64,000 nucleotides of DNA from Alcanivorax hongdengensis A-11-3. Lineage in GTDB: Bacteria > Pseudomonadota > Gammaproteobacteria > Pseudomonadales > Alcanivoracaceae. The translations under genes and the position numbers were made by a program. The notes beneath the pieces were generated by a model. That model was not told where the DNA came from. It searched no databases and saw nothing but the letters and a program-made list of their open reading frames with translations. The stretch spans positions 1-64,000 of the forward strand of contig NZ_AMRJ01000016.1 in the NCBI RefSeq assembly GCF_000300995.1, written 5' to 3'. This document shows positions 1 through 8,199 of this stretch, in pieces (the stretch's first letter is position 1; each line of letters opens with the position of its first letter).

Positions 1-29
1 CGAGCCATGCAGCTCGCGGCGTTTTTTTA
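1..29 (+). terminator. Rho-independent terminator, left arm cut by window start
   Basis: The first bases read CGAGC-catgca-GCTCG followed by CGGCG and seven T residues, a hairpin plus U-tract. It probably ends a plus-strand gene lying before the window. The stem may extend further to the left. Confidence 0.5.
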
Positions 30-150
30 TGTCCGCTGCCGGGGGGTGGCGTTACATAATGACAAGCAAAGCCTATTTAGTTTGCACGATGGTCTCATTT
101 AGGCTCGTTGACTCTATAGCAATAACAACGGGCTGATTGAGGACACTGCC

Positions 151-1536
151 ATGACCACCGGGCAACGCCATCTCCCCCTGGCTTCCCTGAGATTCACCAC
201 CTTTCTTGCCGCCCTGTTGCTGGCCGCCTGTGGCGGCAGCGAATCGGGCGCCACCAGCAATGCCACCTCCGGTGAGACTCCCCGGCAGGAAGAGCGCCCC
301 GACGAGGTGGCCGACGATACGCCGGCGGAGCCCCGTGACGGGCCGCGCCAGGTGATTTTCGTGGGCAACAACTGGGAAGGCATGATCGATGTGATCGATG
401 CGCAGACCTATCAGCGGCTGGGGCGTATCAACGGCATTCCGGACCAGCAGGCACGTGAGCAGGCCATTGCCTCCAACCCGCTGGATCTGCTGTTTTTCCA
501 GGGCATTCGCGTGCTCATCGGCGAGGGCCATCACCAGTACGTGGATGATATGTACAGCTCCACGGACGGGCGCCTGCTGATCGTCTCCCGCCCCAGTTAT
601 GCGGATGTGGTGGCCATCGACGTGGCCAGCGGCGAGATTGCCTGGCGTTTCAAGGTAGACGGTTACCGCTCGGATCACATGGCCCTGTCTCCGGATGGCC
701 GCCAGGTGGCGGTGTCCGCGTCCACCGGCAATGTGGTGCACCTTCTGGATGTGGAAACCGGCGAAGAGCAGGGCCGTTTCGCCTCCGGGGATTCACCCCA
801 CGAGAATGTCTACTCCGACGATGGCCAGCGTATCTACCACGCCAGTATCGGCACGGTTTACACGCCGCTGGACAACAAGCTGGTGGGCGATCTCACCGAT
901 GGCCTGCTGGGCCAGAATCTGCTGGATGCCACCAAGGGCGAGCGGGTGTTTCAGGTGGTGGATGCCAACAGCCTGGAAATCATCAAGCGTCTGGACCTGG
1001 CTGCGGACCTGGAGGCTGCCGGCTATGGCAACCTGAGCACGGCGGTGCGGCCCATGGCCCATACCTCCAATGAGCGCTACTTCTATTTTCAGCTGTCTTT
1101 CCTGCACGGCTTTATTGAATACGACATGCAGGAAGAAAAAGTGCTGCGCCTGGTGGAACTGCCGGACCTGACCAATGGCTTGCCCCGGGCACTCTACGTG
1201 AACGATTCTGCCCACCACGGCATTGCCATGAGCGACGACGACAAGACCCTCTGTGTGGCCGGCACCATGAGTGACTATGTGGCGCTGGTGGACCGCCGCT
1301 CCTCCCAGTATCAGCTGAAGACCGGTATCGGTGAAAAACCCTACTGGGTGACCACCAGCGAGGATGGCGAGCATTGCTATGTGTCCTGGAGCGGCACCGA
1401 TCAGATGTCCGTGTTCCACTATGCCAGCGGTGAAGAAGTCGCCCGCGTCAACGTGGGCGACCATCCCCAGCGCATCCGCGAGGGCAGCGTGCCCGAGCGC
1501 TGGGTGGCAGAGCAGGACAGCGTCTTCCTGCCCTGA
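151..1536 (+). CDS. Beta-propeller lipoprotein (YVTN/WD40-like repeats)
   Basis: The 461-residue protein starts with a lipoprotein signal: a hydrophobic segment ending in LLLAAC, with the lipidated Cys at residue 27. A Gly/Ser/acidic linker follows to about residue 70. The rest carries repeated propeller-type blades with SPDG/SDDG turns and V-D-V or V-I-D strands, as in YncE-like and cytochrome-D1-like seven-bladed folds. The ATG has a TTGAGGA ribosome site just upstream. The protein should sit on the inner or outer membrane facing the periplasm. No catalytic motif or haem-binding CxxCH is visible, so substrate and role are unknown. The gene is monocistronic, with its own terminator. Confidence 0.7.
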   Translation: MTTGQRHLPLASLRFTTFLAALLLAACGGSESGATSNATSGETPRQEERPDEVADDTPAEPRDGPRQVIFVGNNWEGMIDVIDAQTYQRLGRINGIPDQQAREQAIASNPLDLLFFQGIRVLIGEGHHQYVDDMYSSTDGRLLIVSRPSYADVVAIDVASGEIAWRFKVDGYRSDHMALSPDGRQVAVSASTGNVVHLLDVETGEEQGRFASGDSPHENVYSDDGQRIYHASIGTVYTPLDNKLVGDLTDGLLGQNLLDATKGERVFQVVDANSLEIIKRLDLAADLEAAGYGNLSTAVRPMAHTSNERYFYFQLSFLHGFIEYDMQEEKVLRLVELPDLTNGLPRALYVNDSAHHGIAMSDDDKTLCVAGTMSDYVALVDRRSSQYQLKTGIGEKPYWVTTSEDGEHCYVSWSGTDQMSVFHYASGEEVARVNVGDHPQRIREGSVPERWVAEQDSVFLP

Positions 1537-1547
1537 CCGGGCACTGC

Positions 1548-1580
1548 GGGAGCGGCGCCTGGGTCGCTCCCGTTTTTTTG
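1548..1580 (+). terminator. Rho-independent terminator after the lipoprotein gene
   Basis: A GGGAGCG/CGCTCCC stem with a ten-base loop is followed by seven T residues, 12 bp after the stop codon of the propeller lipoprotein. Confidence 0.85.
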
Positions 1581-1676
1581 CCACTTTTTTATTGTCAATC
1601 CTGTCCGCTGCTCCCACTATTCGCCCTGACACGAGAGGGGGCTCCCTGGCCCGCTGATAACAGGAGCGAACTCATC

Positions 1677-2060
1677 ATGCGAATTCTGCACACCATGCTG
1701 CGCGTGGGCGATCTGGAACGGTCCGTGGCCTTCTACACCGAGGTGCTCGGCATGCAGGAACTGCGCCGCAAGGATTACCCGCAAGGCCGTTTCACCAATG
1801 TGTTTGTCGGCTATCAGCCGGAATCCGAGGGGGCCGTGCTGGAGCTGACCTGTAACTGGGATCAGCAGCATTATGATCTCGGTGATGGCTATGGCCATGT
1901 GGCCCTGGCGGTGGACGACGTGTACGCTGCTTGTGAGCGTATTCGCGAACGGGGCGGGGTGATAAGCCGTGAGCCGGGCCCCATGAAACACGGCACCACG
2001 ATCCTGGCCTTTGCCCAGGACCCGGATGGTTACAAGATCGAACTGCTGCAAAGGGACTGA
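1677..2060 (+). CDS. gloA: Lactoylglutathione lyase (glyoxalase I)
   Basis: This 127-residue protein converts the methylglyoxal-glutathione hemithioacetal to S-lactoylglutathione in the cytoplasm. The four metal ligands known for the E. coli enzyme fall at the same numbers here: His5, Glu56, His74 and Glu122. It is a single VOC-fold protein with two beta-alpha-beta-beta-beta units. The chosen ATG lies 10 bases after CAGGAGC; an in-frame upstream extension to 1578 overlaps the terminator and is not credible. The RimB-like gene follows after 7 bp, so the two are probably co-transcribed. Confidence 0.93.
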   Translation: MRILHTMLRVGDLERSVAFYTEVLGMQELRRKDYPQGRFTNVFVGYQPESEGAVLELTCNWDQQHYDLGDGYGHVALAVDDVYAACERIRERGGVISREPGPMKHGTTILAFAQDPDGYKIELLQRD

Positions 2061-2067
2061 CAGGCTG

Positions 2068-2502
2068 ATGACACAAACCACCGTAGGCTGGCGGGAATGG
2101 GCACAATTGCCTGAACTGGGTATCGACACCATCAAGGTCAAGGTGGATACCGGGGCCCGCACCTCGGCACTGCATGCCTTCGCAGTGGAAAGCTTTCAGC
2201 GTGACGGCGCCGACTGGGTGCGCTTTTCCCTGCATCCGCTGCAGGACAACGACACGGTGGTGGAATGCGAAGCCCCGGTGCTGGATCGGCGCGTGGTGTC
2301 CGACTCCGGCGGTCACCGTGAGGAGCGACCGGTGATTCGCACCGAGATTGTCATGGGCACGCAACGCTGGCCCATTGAAATTACGCTCACTGATCGCGAC
2401 ACCATGAAATTCCGTATGCTGCTCGGTCGCACGGCTATGGGCCGTTTGCTGGTCGATCCGACGGCATCCTTTCTGTTAGGCGGAAACCAAGAGCAACCAT
2501 GA
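2068..2502 (+). CDS. RimB/ATP-dependent zinc protease-family (retropepsin-like) protein
   Basis: The 144-residue protein has the [12 protein letters not shown] motif (Asp27-Thr28-Gly29), the aspartic-protease-like signature of the DUF785/RimB family. In Pseudomonas a RimB protease works with RimK, trimming glutamate residues that RimK adds to ribosomal protein S6. Here its stop overlaps the rimK start by 4 bp (ATGA), which supports the same partnership through translational coupling. The start at 2068 was chosen because an upstream extension would run into gloA. The family assignment is firm; the substrate is inferred from rimK linkage. Confidence 0.8.
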   Translation: MTQTTVGWREWAQLPELGIDTIKVKVDTGARTSALHAFAVESFQRDGADWVRFSLHPLQDNDTVVECEAPVLDRRVVSDSGGHREERPVIRTEIVMGTQRWPIEITLTDRDTMKFRMLLGRTAMGRLLVDPTASFLLGGNQEQP

Positions 2503-3407
2503 AAATTGCAATCCTGTCCCGCAACAAGCGGCTTTATTCCACCCGACGTCTGGTGGAAGCCGGCGAGGCCGCCGGCCATGAAATGCACGTGATCGACACC
2601 CTGCGCTGCTACATGAGCATGGTGTCCCACAAGCCGGAGATTCACTTCAAGGGCGAAGTGCTGGAAGGCTTTGATGCGGTGATTCCCCGTATTGGTGCAT
2701 CCATTACCCAGTACGGTACCGCCGTGCTGCGTCAGTTCGAGATGATGGGCGTGTTTCCGATCAATGAGTCGGTGGCCATTTCCCGTTCCCGTGACAAGCT
2801 GCGCTCGCTGCAGTTGCTGTCGCGCAAGGGTGTGGGCCTGCCGATCACCGGGTTTGCCCACTCCCCGGATGACATTCCCGACCTGATCAACATGGTTCGT
2901 GGTGCACCGCTGGTGATCAAGATGCTGGAAGGCACCCAGGGCATCGGTGTGGTGCTGGCGGAAACCCGCAAGGCCGCCGAGTCAGTGATCGAGGCCTTCA
3001 TGGGGCTGAATGTGTCGGTCATGGTGCAGGAATATATTCAGGAGGCCGGCGGCGCCGACATCCGCTGTTTCGTGGTGGGCGGCAAGGTGATCGCCGCCAT
3101 GAAGCGCCAGGCTCTGCCCGGCGAATTTCGCTCCAACCTGCACCGTGGCGGCAGTGCCAGCCTGATTCGCATCACCCCGGAAGAGCGCGCCACCGCCGTG
3201 CGTGCGGCGCGCATCATGGGCCTCAATGTGGCCGGTGTGGATATTCTGCGCTCCAATCATGGCCCGCTGGTGATGGAAGTGAACTCCTCGCCGGGGCTGG
3301 AAGGCATCGAAAATGCCACCCACAAGGACGTGGCCGGCATGATCATCAAGTTTATCGAGAAGGATGCGCGCCCCTACCGTACGCAGACCAAGGGCGCCAA
3401 GGGGTAG
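2499..3407 (+). CDS. rimK: Ribosomal protein S6 glutamate ligase, ATP-grasp
   Basis: At 302 residues it matches the usual RimK length (about 300). The sequence opens [17 protein letters not shown] and continues with the ATP-grasp core. The glycine-rich nucleotide loop [10 protein letters not shown] lies near residue 150 and the metal-binding [11 protein letters not shown] near residue 260. RimK adds glutamate residues to the C-terminus of S6, remodelling ribosomes. It overlaps the RimB-like gene by 4 bp and precedes an AstE-like hydrolase by 91 bp, so writer, trimmer and a possible third hydrolase sit together. Confidence 0.93.
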   Translation: MKIAILSRNKRLYSTRRLVEAGEAAGHEMHVIDTLRCYMSMVSHKPEIHFKGEVLEGFDAVIPRIGASITQYGTAVLRQFEMMGVFPINESVAISRSRDKLRSLQLLSRKGVGLPITGFAHSPDDIPDLINMVRGAPLVIKMLEGTQGIGVVLAETRKAAESVIEAFMGLNVSVMVQEYIQEAGGADIRCFVVGGKVIAAMKRQALPGEFRSNLHRGGSASLIRITPEERATAVRAARIMGLNVAGVDILRSNHGPLVMEVNSSPGLEGIENATHKDVAGMIIKFIEKDARPYRTQTKGAKG

Positions 3408-3498
3408 ACGCCGTTAACAGTGAAGCGGAAATCCCCACTGCGTGCAGGAGGGTGTCGTTGAGCATGGCTCGTGGTGCATTTCAGGTTTGTGGTGAAAA

Positions 3499-4557
3499 AT
3501 GAAAAACACAAAAGAACCCAGGAACAAGCCCTTCGAGATTGATGGTGTGACGGTGCAGCCGGGCACCCGGGCCAAGGTGGAACTGCCGCTGGCCCAGCTC
3601 TATACCCAGACGCCGTTGAATGTGCCGATCCATGTGATCCATGGCCGCCGCCCGGGACCGGTGCTGATGGTCAGTGCCGCCATTCACGGTGACGAACTTA
3701 ACGGCGTGGAGATCATCCGGCGCCTGCTGCGCCATTCCGCCCTGAAAAGCCTCAACGGTACCCTGATGGCGGTGCCGGTGGTGAACGTGTTTGGCTTCAT
3801 CCACAAGACCCGTTATCTGCCGGATCGCCGTGACCTCAATCGCTGTTTCCCCGGCTCGGAAACCGGCAGCCTCGGCGCGCGCATGGCCTGGCAGTTCAAG
3901 AGCCAGGTGCTGGACCGTGCCACCCATGCGGTGGACCTGCATACCGGTGCCATTCACCGGGCCAACCTGCCACAGATCCGTGCCGACCTGTCCAGTGACG
4001 ATACCGCTGCCATGGCCAACGCCTTCGGCGTGCCGGTGGTGATCAATTCGGTGCTGGGCGAGGGCACCTTGCGCGAGGTGGCCGAGGCCCAGGGCATTCC
4101 GGTGATTACCTACGAGGCCGGCGAAGCACTGCGCTTTGACGAGGGCAGCATCCGCGCCGGGGTCAAGGGGGTACTCAATATCATGCAGCACCTGGGCATG
4201 ACCGGCTCGCGCCGCACCAAGGCGCCGGCGGAGCCCTACATCGCCCGCTCTTCAAGCTGGGTGCGGGCCGAGCGCGACGGTGTCTTCCTGTCACTGGTGG
4301 CGCTGGGCGCCTGGATCAAGAAGGGCGATCTGATCGGCCGCATCTCCAGCCCCTTCGGTGGTGAGGATGTGGATATCCATTCGCCCGCTGCCGGCATTCT
4401 GGTGGGTCGCAACAACCTGCCGCTGGTCAACGAAGGCGAGGCGCTCTATCACATTGCCCGCTTCGAGGAAGTCAGCGAGGTGGCCCAGTCCCTGGAAGAG
4501 TTCACCTCGGATATCGAAAAGGGCCCGACCCTGGCCGGCCAGCCTCCCATCGTCTGA
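3499..4557 (+). CDS. Succinylglutamate desuccinylase/aspartoacylase-family zinc hydrolase
   Basis: The 352-residue protein is an M14-like zinc hydrolase of the AstE/AspA group. The metal site is visible as IHGDE (His63, Glu66) and VDLHTG (His148), and the catalytic glutamate as TYEAG (Glu206). The C-terminal ~100 residues form a biotinyl/lipoyl-like beta domain (residues ~245-330) common in this family. It is too divergent from AstE, and outside an ast arginine-catabolism operon, to be called astE. The neighbourhood (rimB-rimK) suggests it acts on an N-acyl or glutamyl product linked to RimK, which is inference. The ribosome site is weak (AGG...GTGAAAA). Confidence 0.8.
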   Translation: MKNTKEPRNKPFEIDGVTVQPGTRAKVELPLAQLYTQTPLNVPIHVIHGRRPGPVLMVSAAIHGDELNGVEIIRRLLRHSALKSLNGTLMAVPVVNVFGFIHKTRYLPDRRDLNRCFPGSETGSLGARMAWQFKSQVLDRATHAVDLHTGAIHRANLPQIRADLSSDDTAAMANAFGVPVVINSVLGEGTLREVAEAQGIPVITYEAGEALRFDEGSIRAGVKGVLNIMQHLGMTGSRRTKAPAEPYIARSSSWVRAERDGVFLSLVALGAWIKKGDLIGRISSPFGGEDVDIHSPAAGILVGRNNLPLVNEGEALYHIARFEEVSEVAQSLEEFTSDIEKGPTLAGQPPIV

Positions 4558-4691
4558 GGCGCCGCTGTGGCGGTAATCACATCCTTGTGTATGCATGTCT
4601 TGGCATTTTTGCCGCAGCATGCCAGCATCAAACTGGATAGATACCGCCGGGGGGAATGACTGGCGGCTAACGCAACCAGGGAAGAACAATA

Positions 4692-5207
4692 ATGCGAACC
4701 TGTAGCCTGCCAGCCGCCATGCTGGCCTGCGGCCTGTTGCTGACCGTGTCAGCCGGTGCTGCCGAGGTGTCGGTCTCTCCGGCCGGTGCCTTTTCCGCCT
4801 CCGGCGATCTGGCCATGAAAAAGGGCCATATCCCGGTCACCTGCGCCACCACCTTCGACGGTACCGTGGCCGGCGATGGCGCCATTGAAGTCACTGCGGT
4901 GCACTTCGGCGGCCTCAACCCCCTGTGCAAGAGCATCAAGGCCCTGGGCCTGCCCTGGCAAGGCCAGGTGGACAGCCCGCATCAACTCACCGTGCAGGAT
5001 ATGCAGGTGAAGGTGCGGGTCCCGGTGCTGGGCGGAATCTGCGGGCCCGGCCCGGTGTCGCTGGTGTGGCGCAATGCCCGGGCCTCCGCCGCCTTCGAGC
5101 AGGTCACCCTGGGACCGGACTGTGCCATGGATGGCACCATGATCACCTCGCCGTCGGTGGATATCCGCGCCGTGGACACCCTGTCGGTGGCAGAGCAAAC
5201 CCGGTAA
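4692..5207 (+). CDS. Secreted PraB-like protein (alkane-oxidation activator family)
   Basis: The 171-residue protein has a Sec signal peptide with cleavage expected near residue 23 (SAGA-AE). The mature part starts with a VSVSPAGAFSASG segment. It carries four spaced cysteines (in CATTF, PLCKSI, GICGPG and GPDCAM), likely forming two disulfides. This pattern resembles PraA/PraB-type proteins that aid n-alkane growth in Pseudomonas and Alcanivorax, but I assign it from memory of the pattern rather than a search. It stands alone with an upstream region of ~134 bp. Expected location is periplasmic or extracellular. An alternative is a generic secreted beta-sandwich protein. Confidence 0.5.
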   Translation: MRTCSLPAAMLACGLLLTVSAGAAEVSVSPAGAFSASGDLAMKKGHIPVTCATTFDGTVAGDGAIEVTAVHFGGLNPLCKSIKALGLPWQGQVDSPHQLTVQDMQVKVRVPVLGGICGPGPVSLVWRNARASAAFEQVTLGPDCAMDGTMITSPSVDIRAVDTLSVAEQTR

Positions 5208-5263
5208 GGGTTTGTTGAGCTATTTGCCTCTGCGCGTATGAGCTTTGTTATTCCGGCCTGATC

Positions 5264-5288
5264 GGCGTTTCCCCTGACGGGAAACGCC
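5264..5288 (+). promoter_or_regulatory. Perfect 10-bp hairpin upstream of the 5336 gene
   Basis: GGCGTTTCCC and GGGAAACGCC flank a 5-base loop. No T-tract follows, so a simple terminator for the PraB-like gene is unlikely. It could be a factor-dependent 3' end or a 5'-leader element of the next gene. Confidence 0.4.
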
Positions 5289-5335
5289 CTATATCATAGC
5301 GCCCCACTGATACAGGCTGATGCAAGGACATAACG

Positions 5336-6013
5336 ATGCAAAATGTGGTGGCGATTCCTGCCAATCCGGCGCTGGTTAACAGCACCGAAGATTTCCTGCA
5401 CGCGGTGGAGCATGACCGCAAGGACAGCGCAGAAAAATTCATCCACATGGTGGATCATCTCACCGATCGCATTCTCAGCCTGTTCCTGGTGGAGCCGGCC
5501 AATATGGCGCAGCTGAGCTCCGGCCAGCAGAAGATCATCGACTTCGCTGTCAGCACCGGCGGCAAGGCCTCCAGCATGCTGACCCGGCAGATCTTCAAGA
5601 AGGTCACCAACAAGGAATTCGCGCCGGTGGTGGAAAACGTCAAGGCCATGTACTGGCAGGCCGGTGCCGACAATGACAACCACGCCTATATTGCCTTTCC
5701 GGTGGACGATGCCTTCGCCGCCCAGTTCCGCCAGGCCGCCGAGCTGTGCGCCGAGGGCAAGGGCACCCAGGACGTGGAGCTGGTCACCCGTGCCATGGGG
5801 TCCGTGGCGGACAAGATCATTGATGAGGTGTTTGTCGCCAATACCAAGGTGGTGAAGATCGGTTTCGTTACCCAGAAAGCCCTGAACGTGGGCGTGGACG
5901 GCAGCCGCAAGGCGGTGCATGCGGTCAACAACAAGGTCCTGCGCAACCTCAGCGATGAAGAGCTGAAAGGCTACATGGCGCACTATCAGGGGATCCTGCG
6001 CCAGCGCGGTTAA
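5336..6013 (+). CDS. Conserved hypothetical cytoplasmic protein
   Basis: I do not recognise this 225-residue protein. It has no signal peptide or membrane segment. It is mainly helical by composition, with many charged and alanine residues, and ends in a basic tail. The N-terminal half contains HDRKDSAEKFIHMVDHLTDR-like amphipathic stretches. The ATG follows AAGGACA with good spacing. It lies between the PraB-like gene and rhlE and is closed by a strong bidirectional terminator, so it is probably transcribed alone. No function can be given. Confidence 0.7.
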   Translation: MQNVVAIPANPALVNSTEDFLHAVEHDRKDSAEKFIHMVDHLTDRILSLFLVEPANMAQLSSGQQKIIDFAVSTGGKASSMLTRQIFKKVTNKEFAPVVENVKAMYWQAGADNDNHAYIAFPVDDAFAAQFRQAAELCAEGKGTQDVELVTRAMGSVADKIIDEVFVANTKVVKIGFVTQKALNVGVDGSRKAVHAVNNKVLRNLSDEELKGYMAHYQGILRQRG

Positions 6014-6029
6014 TGACCGGGCGGCAATG

Positions 6030-6059
6030 AAAAACGGGGCCATCTGGCCCCGTTTTTTT
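6030..6059. terminator. Bidirectional terminator between convergent genes
   Basis: AAAACGGGGC-catct-GGCCCCGTTTTTTT gives a U-tract on either strand. It ends the 5336 gene on the plus strand and rhlE on the minus strand. The rhlE stop codon (TAA at 6058-6060) touches its T-tract. Confidence 0.9.
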
Positions 6060-7416
6060 ATGCCTGGCTGGCAGGCTTGCGTGCCGGGCGCCGGCGGCGG
6101 CGCGGCGGGCCCTTGCGGGCGGGCGCACCATCGGCGCGACCGGCGGGTTTGTTGCTGCCGCGCGGTTGGCCGTTGCCGGCGCCGCGCTTCTGGCCGTTAT
6201 TCTGGCCGGCGGGCTTATCGGACTTGGGCTTCTTCGGCCGCCGACGTTTCGGTGGCAGTGGCTCGCCGGCGTCCGGCACCACTTCCGAGGGCACAAAACC
6301 GTCGATCTGGCGACGTTCCAGTTTTTTCTGGATCAGTCGCTCGATGTCTTTCAACTGCTTGCTCTCGTCGGCGCTGACCAGGGATACCGCCTGGCCGCTG
6401 GCGCCGGCCCGGCCGGTGCGGCCGATACGGTGAACGTAGTCCTCCGGCAAATTGGGCAGGTCCACGTTGACCACCTGGGGCAGCTGGTCGATATCCAGAC
6501 CGCGGGCGGCAATGTCGGTGGCTACCAGGGCCCGCAGTTTGCCGCTCTTGAAGTCCGCCAGGGCGCGGGTGCGGGCATTCTGGCTCTTGTTGCCATGGAT
6601 GGCGGCGGCCTCGATACCACCGGCTTCCAACTGCTTGGCCAGCCGGTTGGCGCCGTGCTTGGTGCGGCTGAATACCAGCACCTGGTACCAGTTGTGGGTA
6701 TTGATCAGGTGGGCGAGCAGGGCCGGCTTGTGTTTCTTGTCCACCGGAATGATCCATTGAGTGACCAGCTCGGTGGTGGTGTTGCGCGGGCTCACGTCAA
6801 TTTCCACCGGCTGGTTGACCAGCCCCTTGGCCAGCGCCCGGATCTCCGGCGAGAAGGTGGCCGAGAACATCAGGTTCTGCCGCTTGGGCGGCAGCTTGGC
6901 GAGGATTTTGCGGATATCGTGGATGAAGCCCATGTCCAGCATGCGGTCGGCTTCGTCCAGCACCAGAATTTCCAGCTGATCGAAACGCACGGCATTTTGC
7001 TGGTAAAGGTCAAGCAGACGGCCGGGGGTGGCCACCAGCACATCCACGCCGCCGCGCAGACGCTGCATCTGCGGATTGATCTTGACTCCACCAAAGACCA
7101 CGGTGCTGCGCAGGGGCAGGTTCTTGCCGTAGGTTTCCACGCTTTCGGCCACCTGGGCGGCCAGTTCGCGGGTGGGGGTCAGTACCAGGGCCCGTACCTG
7201 ATTGTGGCGTACCTTGGGGCCATGGCTCAGACGTTCCAGCAGCGGCAGGGTAAAACCGGCGGTCTTGCCGGTGCCGGTCTGGGCGGCGGCCATCACGTCC
7301 TTGCCGTCCAGTACGGCGGGAATCGCCTGGGCCTGGATCGGCGAGGGTTGCGTATAGCCTTTTTCGGCCACGGCCGACAACAGGGCATCACTGAGCCCGA
7401 GATTGGAAAAACTCAT
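6058..7416 (-). CDS. rhlE: DEAD-box ATP-dependent RNA helicase RhlE
   Basis: The 452-residue protein has all DEAD-box motifs in order: Q-motif [10 protein letters not shown], Walker A AQTGTGKT (about 45-52), PTRELA, DEAD (154-157), SAT (185-187) and [10 protein letters not shown] in the second RecA domain. The C-terminal ~80 residues are a basic Pro/Arg/Lys/Gly-rich tail typical of RhlE, used for RNA binding. It remodels structured RNA in ribosome assembly and mRNA decay. An inverted repeat lies in its 5' leader. Confidence in RhlE rather than another DEAD-box paralogue rests on the N-terminal [13 protein letters not shown] and the tail type. Confidence 0.9.
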   Translation of the reverse strand: MSFSNLGLSDALLSAVAEKGYTQPSPIQAQAIPAVLDGKDVMAAAQTGTGKTAGFTLPLLERLSHGPKVRHNQVRALVLTPTRELAAQVAESVETYGKNLPLRSTVVFGGVKINPQMQRLRGGVDVLVATPGRLLDLYQQNAVRFDQLEILVLDEADRMLDMGFIHDIRKILAKLPPKRQNLMFSATFSPEIRALAKGLVNQPVEIDVSPRNTTTELVTQWIIPVDKKHKPALLAHLINTHNWYQVLVFSRTKHGANRLAKQLEAGGIEAAAIHGNKSQNARTRALADFKSGKLRALVATDIAARGLDIDQLPQVVNVDLPNLPEDYVHRIGRTGRAGASGQAVSLVSADESKQLKDIERLIQKKLERRQIDGFVPSEVVPDAGEPLPPKRRRPKKPKSDKPAGQNNGQKRGAGNGQPRGSNKPAGRADGAPARKGPPRRRRRPARKPASQA

Positions 7417-7443
7417 GAAGGGGAATCGAATTATCGAGAAGGG

Positions 7444-7471
7444 GCGCGAAGACTAACCGATATCTTCGCGC
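7444..7471. promoter_or_regulatory. Inverted repeat in the rhlE leader
   Basis: GCGCGAAGA and TCTTCGCGC are separated by 10 bases, between the small gene at 7502 and the rhlE start. It could be an RNA hairpin in the rhlE leader or a protein site. There is no U-tract. Confidence 0.35.
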
Positions 7472-7501
7472 AACACGAGCGCTTAATGGGACAGTTTTCG
7501 A

Positions 7502-7633
7502 TCAGGCTGCCAGGATGGCGGCACGGATTTCAATGGTCTGCCAATCGCTGTGATGGTCGGCATGGCTGTCTTCAAATACCTGGGCCAGTTCGTCCGGTAC
7601 CCAGTCGAAGGTGCTGATGTCGTCCTGTTCCAT
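7502..7633 (-). CDS. Small acidic hypothetical protein (43 aa)
   Basis: The protein begins MEQDDISTFDWVPDELAQ, and an AGGGGA ribosome site precedes the ATG at good spacing. It is strongly acidic in its first 30 residues with a short helical end (EIRAAILAA). A longer in-frame extension to 7819 lacks a ribosome site and overlaps the divergent mgtC-like promoter. Function is unknown. It lies upstream of rhlE on the same strand and may share its promoter. Confidence 0.5.
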   Translation of the reverse strand: MEQDDISTFDWVPDELAQVFEDSHADHHSDWQTIEIRAAILAA

Positions 7634-7761
7634 GGTAGTTTCCCCTTGTATGACAGCTTTACAGTAAGGGGTGGGCGACAATCGGGTCTGTTGCCCTGTT
7701 GTAAGCTTTTGCTTACAGAGCGTGACGATATTGGCTTTTTGTGCATGGCAGGGAGGTGGCA

Positions 7762-8199
7762 ATGGAAGACCTGGACTGGGCCCAGATGGGCACGCACCTG
7801 TACCAGCTGGGGCTGGCATTCCTGCTGGCGCTGCCGGTGGCCTGGAACCGGGAGCGCCGGGCCCGGGGCGCCGGCCTGCGTACCTTTCCGCTGGTATCGG
7901 TGGCCGCCTGTGGCTACATGCTGGTGGGCATGCAGACGTTCAGCGGCTCGGATGCCGAGGCGCGGGTGATGTACGGCATTATCACCGGCATGGGCTTTAT
8001 CGGCGGCGGGGCGATCCTCAAGGAGGGGGCCAATGTCAGCGGCACGGCGACTGCGGCCAGCCTCTGGAATACCGGTGCCATCGGCGTTTCCGTGGCGTTC
8101 AGCCGTTACGAGATCGCCGTGGTGCTGTCACTGATCAACTTCATCATTTTGCAGTTCTTCACCTCGTTCAAGCGCCAGCCCCGGGAACCCTTGGACTGA
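7762..8199 (+). CDS. MgtC/SapB-family inner-membrane protein
   Basis: The 145-residue protein has about four hydrophobic segments and the family pattern PVAWNRERRARGAGLRT...GYGIITGMGFIGGGAIL(K). MgtC/SapB proteins are membrane proteins linked to magnesium limitation and F-ATPase control in pathogens. The short SapB form lacking the MgtC C-terminal domain, as here, has no settled role. The ATG at 7762 has GGGAGG upstream; a GTG seven codons earlier is less likely. Its stop codon abuts the recQ stop codon (TGA-TCA) with no intergenic base. Confidence 0.8.
   Translation: MEDLDWAQMGTHLYQLGLAFLLALPVAWNRERRARGAGLRTFPLVSVAACGYMLVGMQTFSGSDAEARVMYGIITGMGFIGGGAILKEGANVSGTATAASLWNTGAIGVSVAFSRYEIAVVLSLINFIILQFFTSFKRQPREPLD

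Noticed and set aside
5264-5288. Intrinsic terminator of the PraB-like gene
   Set aside because: The hairpin is perfect but followed by CTATATCATAG with no U-tract, so it was listed only as a possible regulatory hairpin.
6166-7617. Plus-strand ORF opposite rhlE
   Set aside because: RhlE motifs on the minus strand are complete, and the plus-strand product has no recognisable domain or ribosome site.
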